Below, one piece after another: positions 18,601-26,266 of a DNA stretch of 64,000 bases. Under the pieces are notes generated by a model. That model was not told where the DNA came from. It worked only from the letters and a program-made list of their open reading frames with translations, and searched no databases. The position numbers and the translations under genes are program-made. How positions within the stretch are numbered: position 1 is the stretch's first letter; every line of letters starts with the position of its first letter. Source of the stretch: Elusimicrobiota bacterium (GTDB lineage Bacteria; Elusimicrobiota; Elusimicrobia; UBA1565; UBA9628). The stretch spans positions 23,244 to 87,243 of the forward strand of contig JACRDP010000007.1 of NCBI GenBank assembly GCA_016212855.1. Reading direction: 5' to 3'.

Positions 18601-19013
18601 GCGCGCATGCGCAGACGCGCGGGCTCGGCTTGAACGATCAGCTCCCGCGTCTCGATGGCCTCAAGCCAGGTCACGGCTTCCTTCGCGACGGGGGCGTCCT
18701 CCGCGGAGGCGGCCAACGCTTGGCCGATGCCCAGGCGCGCGCGGTCGAGATGCGCCGCGCAGGTCGCGTTCAAGGGGCACTCGTCGAGGAACAGGCGATA
18801 CATCAAAACGGCGCGTTCGGGTTGCCCGCCGGCAGCCATCTTCTCCGCGGCGGCGAGACGTTCCTCGGGATTAACCACACCGGCGGCTTGAACGGGTTTA
18901 CGCGGCAAGAGATCGAGCAGGTTCCAGCGCGATTCGGCCGGCTGTCCGGTCATCGAGGCGGTGGCGGAGCCGGCCAGAACGGCGATCATGAGCAGCGATA
19001 TCTTCTTTTTCAT
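15642..19013 (-). CDS. large exported protein of unknown function (1123 aa)
   Basis: The start at 19013 gives a clear signal peptide (MKKKISLLMIAVLAGSATA); the open frame further up to 19253 overlaps the preceding gene and is not used. Residues about 45-220 look like TPR-type helical pairs (ERLAAAEKMAAGGQPERAVLMYRLFLDECP). The middle, about 250-650, is beta-rich with alternating polar/hydrophobic strands (VDFELGASQRWAATVVEQ, AEVEASLTFAPGSSIYAL), compatible with a beta-barrel or large beta-sandwich in the outer envelope. The last 450 residues are Ala/Arg/Leu-rich helices. It starts 10 bases after 19024-19944. No known family seen. Confidence 0.65.
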   Translation of the reverse strand: MKKKISLLMIAVLAGSATASMTGQPAESRWNLLDLLPRKPVQAAGVVNPEERLAAAEKMAAGGQPERAVLMYRLFLDECPLNATCAAHLDRARLGIGQALAASAEDAPVAKEAVTWLEAIETRELIVQAEPARLRMRALLAKNGLSDALSDTRHGDWNDAAVRVENYAAEYPETTADEKVRKYLAALRDSVRSGAAVPESGLRMAERAEQLLSSPAVAALPRTIAVRPAAPRPERLPSFQSAVAGASANGGAAFDGSSNDRSPVSVSLSMRNGQPNEVSVSAGNWNVSVGQLGVGDRSGLLAESPYVNVRRVTRSPIDSAIDRRLELQAGVIQINSRFFGDGAQSDSFDRLSDMGRRLGLPDGSIASLRSRFAVEDPWRSELGILAGGLAQFGRAARIPLPFESPVAVDLAWSATMLAKASGYAPNVAANASAGMRVTLPSGHQGALIGGWTEEVQPLGHDFLSDLARGNGAKVGLGREGSPQATAVISGPIPGTVVDFELGASQRWAATVVEQKVQAGLSSTLAGKPVSVRMSLKDEHGKTIEYGRRGAEVEASLTFAPGSSIYALCEKERISYGGVDVSNDGCLTGLRWMPGAAVTLNADVIFGGRDKVSDKGTQEAAALAASIGRLGAAGLEVTDNIAKTLDPEAALGAALTVISRLPTNEVAAALDAIAASPLPPQTKELIAGLISQAANGANTLTAAELRRVIEQELGPIPDVKKEYASRRSMAVEAIGLLSDPGFWDGAVQSAVRSQILASVSELKVSVGPLGTLRITPASALLLAGAARYNGSPVSPLTQDAADMLFQKTVRGELGRLVGGPVGGDSFAIANALINRTRDAFASALETDVIARLPRLTDRIALADQALSYLPPEVAARLRAQLGADLGLSSLDNAGVIAVLRALPEQAAKDLRANMAPEAAKALDQALALAAQSVRREINRAVLQLMLASEEFDRLTVDRGMKPGDLGARMISESFKRLDERNRRDLRTRRAGSIERLRTRIVEESHEAAVADAGSFARTLETLRAAPGWPAGLHVRVDTTTRTELVKVYGEDALSAAVARLAVGLPAGTNRDIVIAYDASELGSRLDRGADGALRLTLGKPAHSPEFSLDTAITVVKDDARRHGN

Positions 19014-19023
19014 AGTTGTCTCG

Positions 19024-19944
19024 TTACTGAAAAGTCCCGTCGAGCACGGCGAGGGCGCGTGCGCGCGCTTTTGCGGCGGCCTTCCGGTGCTCGTCTCCTT
19101 CCTTAGAGAAGTCGAAATCGAAGCGCTCGGGGCCGGGAATGGGCGAGGGGAGGCGGTAGCAGTTGCGCGGATTGGCGGGGCCGGCCGGGTCGAGGTCCTC
19201 CGCCGTCGGCCAATGCTCGCGCGGGGCGCCGGGCACGGCCAATGAGAAATCAATCTCAGCGGCCAAGAGAGTCATGCCGGTGAGGTCATAGCGCGAGTCC
19301 GAAGAATAGTCATGGATGAAGTCATGGGCGCGCTCCGAAAGCCAAATCAAGTGAGGGCGCACGTCTTCGTCACCGGTCATGTCGGGGTAGGTATTGAGGA
19401 AGCACTTCACCCTCTGGCTGGAACCATTCCACCCCGCCTTGCCGAGGTTGACCCCATTCAACTGGGTATAGCGGGCGATCGACGCCAGTTGGCGTGCGCC
19501 TCTCAGGCGCAGGGCCTGCACTTGGGCCGCGGCCCGGCGTCTCAAATCAGGATCGCTCAACGGGATGAAGTGATTGAGCGCGGAGTCGGCCTTGCGGTTG
19601 TCCAGGTCGTAGCCGCCGGCGTGATAACCGTAAACCATGCCCAGCCAGAAATGGGCTTCCTGGCGCGCGTACGCCTGGTCCGGATCGCTCCGGGTCAACC
19701 TCAGGAACTTCTCCGCCGCGTTCGTCAGCAGGGCGTCATTCTTTTCGTCCCGGGGGCAATGATCGTAGAGTTCACGAGTCATGCCGTGGAGAAGGCGGAC
19801 GTCGTTGGTGCGCTCGACATCCGGCCACTGTTCAGTCTGAGCCCAGAAATCGAGCCGCCATGTCGAAGGGCACGCCGGCATGGCCTGTAACGATTGGCTT
19901 AGGGTCAGCGCGAGGGCGGCGAGGATGAGCCGGGAGCGGATCAT
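19024..19944 (-). CDS. exported protein of unknown function (306 aa)
   Basis: The ATG at 19944 gives a signal peptide (MIRSRLILAALALTLSQSLQA); the upstream frame to 20007 lacks one. The mature part is helical, rich in Trp, Tyr, His and Asp, with segments such as AHFWLGMVYGYHAGGYDLDNRKAD that recall Sel1/TPR-type repeats, and five cysteines. TATACT at 19950-19955 lies five bases before the ATG. The gap to the large exported protein is 10 bases, so the two probably work together. No specific function is visible. Confidence 0.6.
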   Translation of the reverse strand: MIRSRLILAALALTLSQSLQAMPACPSTWRLDFWAQTEQWPDVERTNDVRLLHGMTRELYDHCPRDEKNDALLTNAAEKFLRLTRSDPDQAYARQEAHFWLGMVYGYHAGGYDLDNRKADSALNHFIPLSDPDLRRRAAAQVQALRLRGARQLASIARYTQLNGVNLGKAGWNGSSQRVKCFLNTYPDMTGDEDVRPHLIWLSERAHDFIHDYSSDSRYDLTGMTLLAAEIDFSLAVPGAPREHWPTAEDLDPAGPANPRNCYRLPSPIPGPERFDFDFSKEGDEHRKAAAKARARALAVLDGTFQ

Positions 19945-19949
19945 GCCAC

Positions 19950-19955
19950 AGTATA
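19950..19955 (-). promoter_or_regulatory. -10 element (TATACT), leaderless start
   Basis: TATACT ends five bases before the ATG at 19944; supports that start over the longer frame. Confidence 0.45.
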
Positions 19956-20088
19956 GAGACGCGCGAGCGCGCGGGCCTGAGGCGGAGGGGAAAGAAAAAT
20001 CCGGCAACCGTTCTATCTGGGGCGAAGGGGTAAGCGCGGGGTTTTGGTCAACCCCGGGTTACTGAGCGATGGGAACAATTCGGGTCGC

Positions 20089-20571
20089 TCAATCGTATGG
20101 TAGGGGGGCCTTGACGGAACCCTGCAAGATCAAACTGCCGAGCGTCATCGCGACGCATGCGGACAGATTGAGGCTTCTTGCCCGAACATCAATAGGAATT
20201 CTGCGCTCGCGCCCCGCCCATTTCGCGTGCACATCTGGAGGCAGGCCGCCGGTCTCCGAGCCGAACACGAGCGTCGCGCCGGCGGACACTTCCGAGGGAT
20301 TCCAGTCTTTCGCGGCCTTGGTGGAGAGCAGCCATACCTCGCGCGACGGCTCGACGGACGCCATCCAGGTCGAGACGCTGTCGTGCTGCTTTAAGTCGAG
20401 CTGAGGCCAGTAGTCGAGGCCCGCGCGCTTGAGGTTCGCGTCGGTGATCTGATAGCCGAGCGGATGCACCAAATGAAGCCGGCAGCCCATGGCCATGCAG
20501 GAGCGTCCGATCTGGCCGGTGTTGCCCGCGATGTCCGGGCGCACCAGGACGACCTCGTACTTCGGGGCCAC
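20089..20571 (-). CDS. trmL: tRNA (cytidine/uridine-34 2'-O)-methyltransferase, SPOUT family
   Basis: 160 residues, the normal TrmL length. Signatures of the SPOUT trefoil: N-terminal VLVRPDIAGNTGQIGRSC, AGLDYWPQLDL, VFGSETGGLP and the C-terminal knot IPIDVRARSLNLSACVAM. TrmL dimers transfer a methyl group from S-adenosylmethionine to the ribose of the wobble base of tRNA-Leu species; a tRNA-Leu(UAA), a known substrate type, is encoded at 46713. It starts at GTG one base after the thyX stop, so it is translated from the same message. Confidence 0.88.
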   Translation of the reverse strand: MAPKYEVVLVRPDIAGNTGQIGRSCMAMGCRLHLVHPLGYQITDANLKRAGLDYWPQLDLKQHDSVSTWMASVEPSREVWLLSTKAAKDWNPSEVSAGATLVFGSETGGLPPDVHAKWAGRERRIPIDVRARSLNLSACVAMTLGSLILQGSVKAPLPYD

Positions 20572-20572
20572 C

Positions 20573-21313
20573 TTACTTCGCGGCGGTCTGAAGGACCGGC
20601 AACGCCGCTTTCTCGGCGGCGATGATCGGATTCTCGCCCTTCCAGCCGTCGCGCAGGAAGGCCTCGTACGTCCAGGGCATGAGGTTCTTGAACTGCGCCG
20701 CGAGCGCCTCGCCGTAGGCCTGTATCTCGAGCTGGGCGTGCATGTCGGCGCGAAGCGCCACGAAGTTCATGAGGGAGCGCGCGTTGACGGTCCAGTAGAA
20801 CTCGGTGTAGAGGTTGACCGGCAGGACCATGCGCGCCATTTCGCGCGCCACGCCCATATTGATCATCTCTTTATACGTCTTGAGCGAAGCGTCGACTTGT
20901 TTGGCGAACATGTCGTGGAGGGCCTTCTGATCGAGCTCGATGGCCGTGTTGGACGCTTGCTTGTTTTTCTTGTCCTGCCCGCGCCACTTCTCCGGCATGT
21001 AGAAGTAGTCCTTCACTTCCGTATATCTGAAGGATACTTCGTTGTAGGCCGCGAAGCGATGCCGGAACCACTGGCGCGCCACGAAGATCGGCGCGGAGAC
21101 GTGGAACTTGAACACCGAGTGCTCGAAGGGCGTCATGTGCGAGTGCTTGAGGAGGTAGCCGATGAGCTTCTTGTCCGCGTCGGCCCCTTTGGAGACGCCG
21201 CCATAGGAGACGCGGGCCGCGTCCACGACGCCCTGGTCGCCGCCCATGAAATCCACGAGGCGCACGAAGCCTTTGTCCAAGACCTTGACCGGCTCATGAT
21301 TGATGTCGTTCAT
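20573..21313 (-). CDS. thyX: flavin-dependent thymidylate synthase
   Basis: 246 residues with the ThyX signature RHR(84-86)FAAYNEVS(94)FRY, matching the family pattern RHR-x7-S. ThyX makes dTMP from dUMP using methylene-tetrahydrofolate, FAD and NADPH, and is common in organisms without ThyA. It overlaps the stop of the gene upstream (21310-22281) by ATGA and is followed by trmL. Together with dut (48.3 kb), tmk (53.4 kb) and nrdJ (63.2 kb) this window carries much of the dTTP pathway. Neighbouring genes are not otherwise related to nucleotides. Confidence 0.93.
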   Translation of the reverse strand: MNDINHEPVKVLDKGFVRLVDFMGGDQGVVDAARVSYGGVSKGADADKKLIGYLLKHSHMTPFEHSVFKFHVSAPIFVARQWFRHRFAAYNEVSFRYTEVKDYFYMPEKWRGQDKKNKQASNTAIELDQKALHDMFAKQVDASLKTYKEMINMGVAREMARMVLPVNLYTEFYWTVNARSLMNFVALRADMHAQLEIQAYGEALAAQFKNLMPWTYEAFLRDGWKGENPIIAAEKAALPVLQTAAK

Positions 21314-22281
21314 CGGAATCCTCCGGACGCGCGCGGCGCGTCATCTCGATATTGACGGACGTCGGGCAAAGCGGACGCGGCTTTCGACACGGCGCCGATC
21401 CAGTCGGTCAGGCGCTCGTCGCCGATGACGCCCTTGCCGTTCCAGCGGTAGCCGGACGTGCCGAGCATCTTTTGAAGGAGCTGGCCGACGCGCTTGCCGT
21501 CGGGGGCGAGGGGGACGGCGACGACGCCGCCCTTGGTGACGAGGGCGCGCAAAGTGGCTTTGTTTTCGGAGCGGTCCTTGTCCTGCTGGACGGCGCGCAC
21601 GCCGTCGCGGACCCAGATGATGGCGCTTTCGCGGAACGCGCCCTTGACGCGGACCGACTCGGCGATCGCCGTGACGGCGGTTTTCCAGGTCTCGAGATTT
21701 TTGTCGGAGCGCGGGGCGATGGCGACGAGGATCACGGCCTCCTTGGCGGGGTCGCGCGCCAGCCCCTTGGCGCGGTCGGCGAGGATGTCGGCGAGGACGG
21801 GGGACTTGTCGATGGTCGCGGTGAGGACGAGGTCGGCGTCGCTCTTGAGGCGCTTGGCGCCGGAGCGCGTCGAGGGGAGGACGAGCGAGCTTTTGTTGGC
21901 GGAGTGGACCGGGGCCATGCCCTGGCCGGCGCGATCGGGCCGGTCGTCGGTCGGCTCCTCGCGGATGCCGAAGAGAAAGCGGAGCTGATCCATCATCGGG
22001 GATTCGGAGACGAGATCGAGGGGGACGGCGACGATCTTTGAGACGTGCTGGTTCTTGAGGCGGTCGATGCCGTTCTGGACGGACTTGGCGTCGCCGGAAG
22101 TGTCGACGCTTTCGATCGCGATTCCGGTCTGGGAGGCGCGGATGGAAGCGAGTTCCTTGCGCCAAGCGCCGCCCGCGTCGGTGGCGAGGAGCAGGACGCC
22201 GTAGGGCTTCTTGCCCATCGAGGTGTTGCCGAAGTTCGCGGCCGAGGCCGCGCAGGCCAGAATGAGCGCGAAGCGGATCAC
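21310..22281 (-). CDS. exported protein, possible chelatase-like (CbiX/sirohydrochlorin) fold
   Basis: 323 residues. The first 20 form a signal-like segment (MIRFALILACAASAANFG). Then come two alpha/beta halves: KKPYGVLLLATDAGGAWRKE with HVSKIVAVPLDLVSESPMMD, and AVILVAIAPRSDKNLETWK with KGGVVAVPLAPDGKRVGQLL. The strand-helix rhythm and the VPLxL segment resemble the paired domains of CbiX-type chelatases, but the metal-binding His after the first strand is missing (LATDAGG), so enzyme activity is doubtful. It overlaps both the response regulator and thyX by four bases. Low certainty on the fold, good certainty on the gene. Confidence 0.45.
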   Translation of the reverse strand: MIRFALILACAASAANFGNTSMGKKPYGVLLLATDAGGAWRKELASIRASQTGIAIESVDTSGDAKSVQNGIDRLKNQHVSKIVAVPLDLVSESPMMDQLRFLFGIREEPTDDRPDRAGQGMAPVHSANKSSLVLPSTRSGAKRLKSDADLVLTATIDKSPVLADILADRAKGLARDPAKEAVILVAIAPRSDKNLETWKTAVTAIAESVRVKGAFRESAIIWVRDGVRAVQQDKDRSENKATLRALVTKGGVVAVPLAPDGKRVGQLLQKMLGTSGYRWNGKGVIGDERLTDWIGAVSKAASALPDVRQYRDDAPRASGGFR

Positions 22282-22673
22282 GCCCGCCCCTTTTTATTGA
22301 GGACCGCTTCGAGGCGTTCGCGCAGCTCCTGAATGCTGACGGGCTTGGCGACGAACTCGTCGCCGCCGGAGAGCGCCGCGCTGGTCTTGTCGTGCGTCGA
22401 GTCGCGGGCGGTCAGGAAAAGGACGGGGGTGCGCTTGGCGCCGGCCTTTTTCTCGAGGGCGCGGATCTTTTGGCAAGAGGCCAGTCCGTCGAGACGGGGC
22501 ATCATGAGGTCCATGAGGATGACGTCCGGCGTGGAGGCGGAAAAGGCCGAGACGGCTTCGATGCCGTCGGAGGCCGTGACGACCTCGTAGCCGAGGCGCG
22601 TGAGCTGGATGGAAAGGATTTCGCGGATCGACGGGTCGTCGTCCACGACGAGGATCTTCTTGTTAGCGCTCAT
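22278..22673 (-). CDS. single-domain response regulator (CheY-like)
   Basis: 131 residues from the ATG at 22673: a lone receiver domain. Acidic pocket D11-D12-D13, phospho-acceptor D55 in VILMDLMMP, T88 and K110 (FVAKP) are all present, so it should be phosphorylated. No output domain, and no kinase adjacent; the two kinases in the window are at 28.1 and 31.0 kb. It overlaps the chelatase-like gene by ATGA. Two hairpins lie directly upstream (22681-22733). Its partner and output are unknown. Confidence 0.85.
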   Translation of the reverse strand: MSANKKILVVDDDPSIREILSIQLTRLGYEVVTASDGIEAVSAFSASTPDVILMDLMMPRLDGLASCQKIRALEKKAGAKRTPVLFLTARDSTHDKTSAALSGGDEFVAKPVSIQELRERLEAVLNKKGRA

Positions 22674-22680
22674 ACGGTCC

Positions 22681-22700
22681 GCCGGGCCCAAGGGCCCGGC
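22681..22700. other. GC-rich hairpin upstream of the response regulator
   Basis: Nine-base perfect arms (GCCGGGCCC and its complement) around a two-base loop, eight bases before the response-regulator ATG at 22673. It could hide the ribosome site or act as a weak terminator or attenuator between the two genes. Confidence 0.4.
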
Positions 22701-22702
22701 GC

Positions 22703-22733
22703 AGATGCTGCGGAGGAAATCCTCATAGCATCT
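22703..22733 (-). terminator. hairpin after the FG-GAP protein gene
   Basis: Outer arms AGATGCT/AGCATCT and inner arms GAGG/CCTC, separated by an asymmetric internal loop, four bases past the stop of the gene at 22737-24089. There is no T-run, so if it terminates it does so weakly. Confidence 0.35.
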
Positions 22734-22736
22734 AGT

Positions 22737-24089
22737 CTAGGGGTCGAAGGTCCAGACCGCCGACTTGCCGGTCGAGCCGGCGACGGCGACGACGAGTTCT
22801 TTGCGGCCGGGCTCGGCCTCGACGAGGGCGAAGCCCGGGGAGGAGCCGCCGAGGTCGGCCTTCCACGCGGTCTCGAAGGCGACGCCGGTCCAGGTCTTGG
22901 CGTGCAGTTCGCCGCCGTTGAACAGGCCGAAGGGGTTGGCGAGGCCGCCGAGCATGGCGAGGTTGCGCACGACGTAGAAGGTGGAGAAGCCCTTGTCGCC
23001 GTAGGTCGAAAGCATGGGCGGGTGGAACTCGAGCATCTTGTCGTACCAGCGCACGCGGATCGGGCTTTGGCCGAAGCCCTCGGAAGAGCGCCAGTGGCCG
23101 TTGGCGAACTGGACGCGGAGGCTGTTGACGCTGGTCAGGTACAGGGCCGCCGGTTCGCCGGCGGCGTCGATCTGGGCGTAGGTGAAGCCGTACAGCCAGT
23201 CGGCGCGCTTCGGGTTGAGCGCCGGGCGTCCCTGCTCGTACTTGCCGTCTTTGTAAACGAGCGGGTACACCGCGCCGAAGGGGAAGGTCTTGTCGTCCTG
23301 GATCTGCTGGGAGGCGACGACGCGCTCGCCCTTGGGATTCTGGTGCGCGCGCACGAGGTAGGGGAGGTCGGCCGCCTTAGCCCATTTGCCGGCGGCGAGC
23401 TTGAAGACGTAGGTTTCGAGGCGGCGGAACTGCTCGTTGTACGCGGACACGAACAGCTCGGCCTTCTTGTCGCCGTCGAGGTCGGCGGCTTCGAGCGAGA
23501 CGATGCGCACGCCGGTGCCCACGACGGCTCCTTCGGCGAGCGGCTTGTGCTCGGCGGCGGGGTAGGCGTAGAGCCTGAATTTCGTTTCATCGGATAAGAC
23601 GATCTGGGGCTTGCCCGCGCCGTCGAAGTCGGCCACGGACATGCCGGTCACGACGAAGGGAAGGGCGCCGCCGCGGGTGCGGGGCGCGCGCAGGTCGGCC
23701 TCGCCGACGCGGCGGATGGAGGTCGGCGCGACCGGGGCGACGGGCGGCGGCGGGGCGACGATCGCGAGCAGCCGGGCCCGCTGACCGGTCGCGATCATCG
23801 GGTTGGGCTCGGGCACGCGGCCCACGGAGTACTTCTCGGAGATCTCTTCGATCTTGCCTTCGCCGACCTTGCTTTCGGCCTTGCCCAGCTCCTCGCCGGT
23901 GACGGGGTGCTTGATGGACTCGCCTTCGGCGTAGACCTGGAAACCGCGGCCGGGAGCGGCGCCGTCGGCGGCGGTGAGGTCGAGCCAGACCTGAGTGCCT
24001 TGGGTCCGGACGACGTAGCCTCTCGTCGGAGCGGCGGCCTGAGAGGGGGAGGAAACGAGGAAAAGCGCGGACAGCGCGAGGGCGATCAT
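22737..24089 (-). CDS. exported FG-GAP repeat protein (450 aa)
   Basis: Signal peptide 1-18 (MIALALSALFLVSSPSQA). Residues about 20-110 form a small beta domain (RGYVVRTQGTQVWLDLT). After a Pro-rich linker come FG-GAP/VCBS-type calcium-loop repeats: VADFDGAGKPQIVL near 150 and AADLDGDKKAELFV near 198, with further degenerate blades, so a beta-propeller is likely. Such proteins are usually surface or periplasmic adhesins or scaffolds. TATGAT lies 11 bases before the ATG. Partner unknown. Confidence 0.65.
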   Translation of the reverse strand: MIALALSALFLVSSPSQAAAPTRGYVVRTQGTQVWLDLTAADGAAPGRGFQVYAEGESIKHPVTGEELGKAESKVGEGKIEEISEKYSVGRVPEPNPMIATGQRARLLAIVAPPPPVAPVAPTSIRRVGEADLRAPRTRGGALPFVVTGMSVADFDGAGKPQIVLSDETKFRLYAYPAAEHKPLAEGAVVGTGVRIVSLEAADLDGDKKAELFVSAYNEQFRRLETYVFKLAAGKWAKAADLPYLVRAHQNPKGERVVASQQIQDDKTFPFGAVYPLVYKDGKYEQGRPALNPKRADWLYGFTYAQIDAAGEPAALYLTSVNSLRVQFANGHWRSSEGFGQSPIRVRWYDKMLEFHPPMLSTYGDKGFSTFYVVRNLAMLGGLANPFGLFNGGELHAKTWTGVAFETAWKADLGGSSPGFALVEAEPGRKELVVAVAGSTGKSAVWTFDP

Positions 24090-24125
24090 TTCCAGAGGCT
24101 ATCATATTTTTTTGTAGGCTTGAGC

Positions 24126-25367
24126 ATGGCTTACGCCTATCCGTCTCCGCGCACCGGCACCGCCCAAGACCTGATGCGCGTGATCACCAAGTCCTACGAA
24201 AACCGGCTCGCCGCGGACGGGACGGTGTTGCCGGAGAAGCCCGAATATCAGCGACGCTGGCTGGAGCCGGCGACGCGCGCGATCGGCATGACCTTGGCGG
24301 TGATCTTCGAGGTTCTTCCCGCCGACTGGGTCGTCGGCCTCCATAATAAGCTGTTCCTGCACCTCTCTGCGGGCCGTTCCTATCCCTTCAATCCGGCCTC
24401 GCCGGCTGTCCGCGGCGCCGCGGCTTTGGCCGCGCGCCTAGAGAGCGAATCGGGGAAGGCGCCGGCTTTGCTCGCCGCCATTTCGCACCCGCCGGTGATG
24501 GGAGATCTCGCCCATCTGAATTTCGAGCTCGTAAGGCACTCGATGCTCGCTCTGCGCGAGGTGCGCGGGCGGCCGTGCCGGCCGCGTCTGGTGGTGGCGA
24601 TCGATCCGTTCGCGCTCGATACGATCAGCGTGGCCGAAGAGGGGCTGTACGCGGGCTTCATGGGGTCGTTTCATCTCGGCCTCGACCGCCTCGCGCTCGG
24701 GCGCGGCCATCTCGGCCCTTTGATGTCGCCTCACACCCGCTGGGACCGCATGCCGCTGCGATTATTCAGAACGTTGTCCGAAGGACGCGAAGTCGGGATG
24801 GTCCTGTCGGGAGGCGTTCCCGCGACGGGACGCGTTCTTTACGGCGTGCGCGAGTGGGCGGGGCGAGCGCGCGCGCTGGGCTCCCTCGAGGGCCTGCGCG
24901 ACGACGCGTCTTTCAAGCGTTTTGAGGAGACGGCGCCGCCGTCCCTGCATCTTCCGAAGGGCGCCGGGCGGCTGCTCGAGGCCTGGCTGATGACGGCGGC
25001 CGCGGGCCTTTTGCCCGGAGAGACCGCCGAGTCCGCCGCGCGGGCCGCGCTCGCCGCGCTGCGCGTCCCCGAGACCGCGCGCGCGACCTTGCTCGCCGAG
25101 CTCGCGCGCGACCTGGCGCGCGAGACGCCGTCGCGCAAGCGCCTCTTCCGCCTGCTCGCCGGCCGCGTCGCGCGCCGCCGCCCCCTTGTGCTCCTGCCCA
25201 TCGTGCACGGCACTTCGCCGCTCGGGGTCGTCGAACGCGAGGTCTGGGGCGTGACCTGGCTGTCGGCCGGGCGCGTGCGCGTCGCGCGCGCCGGGACGCC
25301 CGGCGCGCGCGAGGACATGACGGCGGAGGAGCTGTCCGACCGGTTCACGGCTGAGCACTTCGCATGA
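24126..25367 (+). CDS. protein of unknown function (413 aa), first gene of the DDAH/RlmM operon
   Basis: No signal peptide. The first third is helical with a hydrophobic stretch (AIGMTLAVIFEVLPADWVVG, about 58-77), then an alpha/beta part with conserved-looking motifs (AAISHPPVMGDLAHLNF, RLVVAIDPFALD, MSPHTRWDRMP, GMVLSGGVPATGRVLYG), ending in an Arg/Ala-rich helical tail. The HPP, SPHTRWDR and SGGVP motifs hint at an enzyme, perhaps an acyltransferase-like one, but I cannot place it. It overlaps the DDAH-type gene by ATGA. I take the ATG at 24126; the frame is open further upstream, inside the divergent gene. Confidence 0.55.
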   Translation: MAYAYPSPRTGTAQDLMRVITKSYENRLAADGTVLPEKPEYQRRWLEPATRAIGMTLAVIFEVLPADWVVGLHNKLFLHLSAGRSYPFNPASPAVRGAAALAARLESESGKAPALLAAISHPPVMGDLAHLNFELVRHSMLALREVRGRPCRPRLVVAIDPFALDTISVAEEGLYAGFMGSFHLGLDRLALGRGHLGPLMSPHTRWDRMPLRLFRTLSEGREVGMVLSGGVPATGRVLYGVREWAGRARALGSLEGLRDDASFKRFEETAPPSLHLPKGAGRLLEAWLMTAAAGLLPGETAESAARAALAALRVPETARATLLAELARDLARETPSRKRLFRLLAGRVARRRPLVLLPIVHGTSPLGVVEREVWGVTWLSAGRVRVARAGTPGAREDMTAEELSDRFTAEHFA

Positions 25368-26266
25368 GCGCGAATTTATATCGCTCCATCGGGGACTTGA
25401 AGGGCTTCTCGCTCAAGAACTGCCCGCCGATGAGCGAGCCCTCGGGCGTGCTGATGTGCCCTCCCGATCACTTCCAGATCCTGTCGGTGAAGAACCCTTT
25501 TATGAGCAGCCACGTCGGCGCGGTCGACCGCGACAAAGCCCGCCGTCAATGGGACGAGCTCGTCGCCGCGTTCGAGAAGGCGGGCTGCCCCGTGTCCCTG
25601 GTGCCGGCGACGCCCGGGCTCGAGGATATGGTGTTCGCGGCCAACTCGTCTTTGGCCGGCACTCGTCCGGACGGCGAGAAAGTCGCCCTGCTGTCCTCGA
25701 TGCGCCACACGTCCCGCCGCAAGGAGACCGAGGCGTTCGGCGCCTGGTACGAGGCGAACGGCTACCGCGTGGCTCGGCTCAAGCCCGGCGGGCATGAGAC
25801 GTTCGAAGGCTCGGGCGACGCGGTGTGGCACCCGGGCAAGCGGCTGATCTGGGGCGGGCACGGCTTCCGCACCGACCCGGCGATGTTCGAGCAGGTCGCG
25901 GAGATCTTCAAGACGCCCGTCATCCAGCTCAAGCTCGTCAACGAGCGCTTCTACCATCTCGACACCTGCTTCTGCCCGCTGACGCCGGAGGCGGTGCTGA
26001 TCTACCCGTCGGCCTTCGACGCCGCGAGCCTCGAGCTGATTCTCAAGATCTTCCCGATCGTCATCACCTCCTCCGAGTCCGACGCGGTGTCGCGCATGGC
26101 CTGCAACGCTTCGGTGTGGCGTTCGAAGACGGCCATCATCCAGAAGGGCGCCGCGGCCGCGGCCGGGCACATGCGCGCGATGGGTCTTTCCGTCGTCGAG
26201 GTCGATACGTCCGAGTTCGTGAAGTCGGGCGGGAGCGTGTACTGCATGAAGCAGTCTCTTTTCTGA
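25364..26266 (+). CDS. DDAH/arginine-deiminase-superfamily guanidino hydrolase
   Basis: 300 residues with the pentein (amidinotransferase) fold signatures: FANSSLAG-type substrate loop near 95, FEGSGD (147-152), catalytic H198 in RFYHLDTCF and nucleophile C294 in GGSVYCM. The order Asp/His/Cys fits dimethylarginine dimethylaminohydrolase and related arginine or ornithine-forming hydrolases, which split methylarginine or arginine to citrulline plus amine. Bacterial members often act on arginine or unknown guanidines, so the substrate is open. It is translationally linked (ATGA) to the gene before, and its stop overlaps the next start by one base. Confidence 0.8.
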   Translation: MSANLYRSIGDLKGFSLKNCPPMSEPSGVLMCPPDHFQILSVKNPFMSSHVGAVDRDKARRQWDELVAAFEKAGCPVSLVPATPGLEDMVFAANSSLAGTRPDGEKVALLSSMRHTSRRKETEAFGAWYEANGYRVARLKPGGHETFEGSGDAVWHPGKRLIWGGHGFRTDPAMFEQVAEIFKTPVIQLKLVNERFYHLDTCFCPLTPEAVLIYPSAFDAASLELILKIFPIVITSSESDAVSRMACNASVWRSKTAIIQKGAAAAAGHMRAMGLSVVEVDTSEFVKSGGSVYCMKQSLF

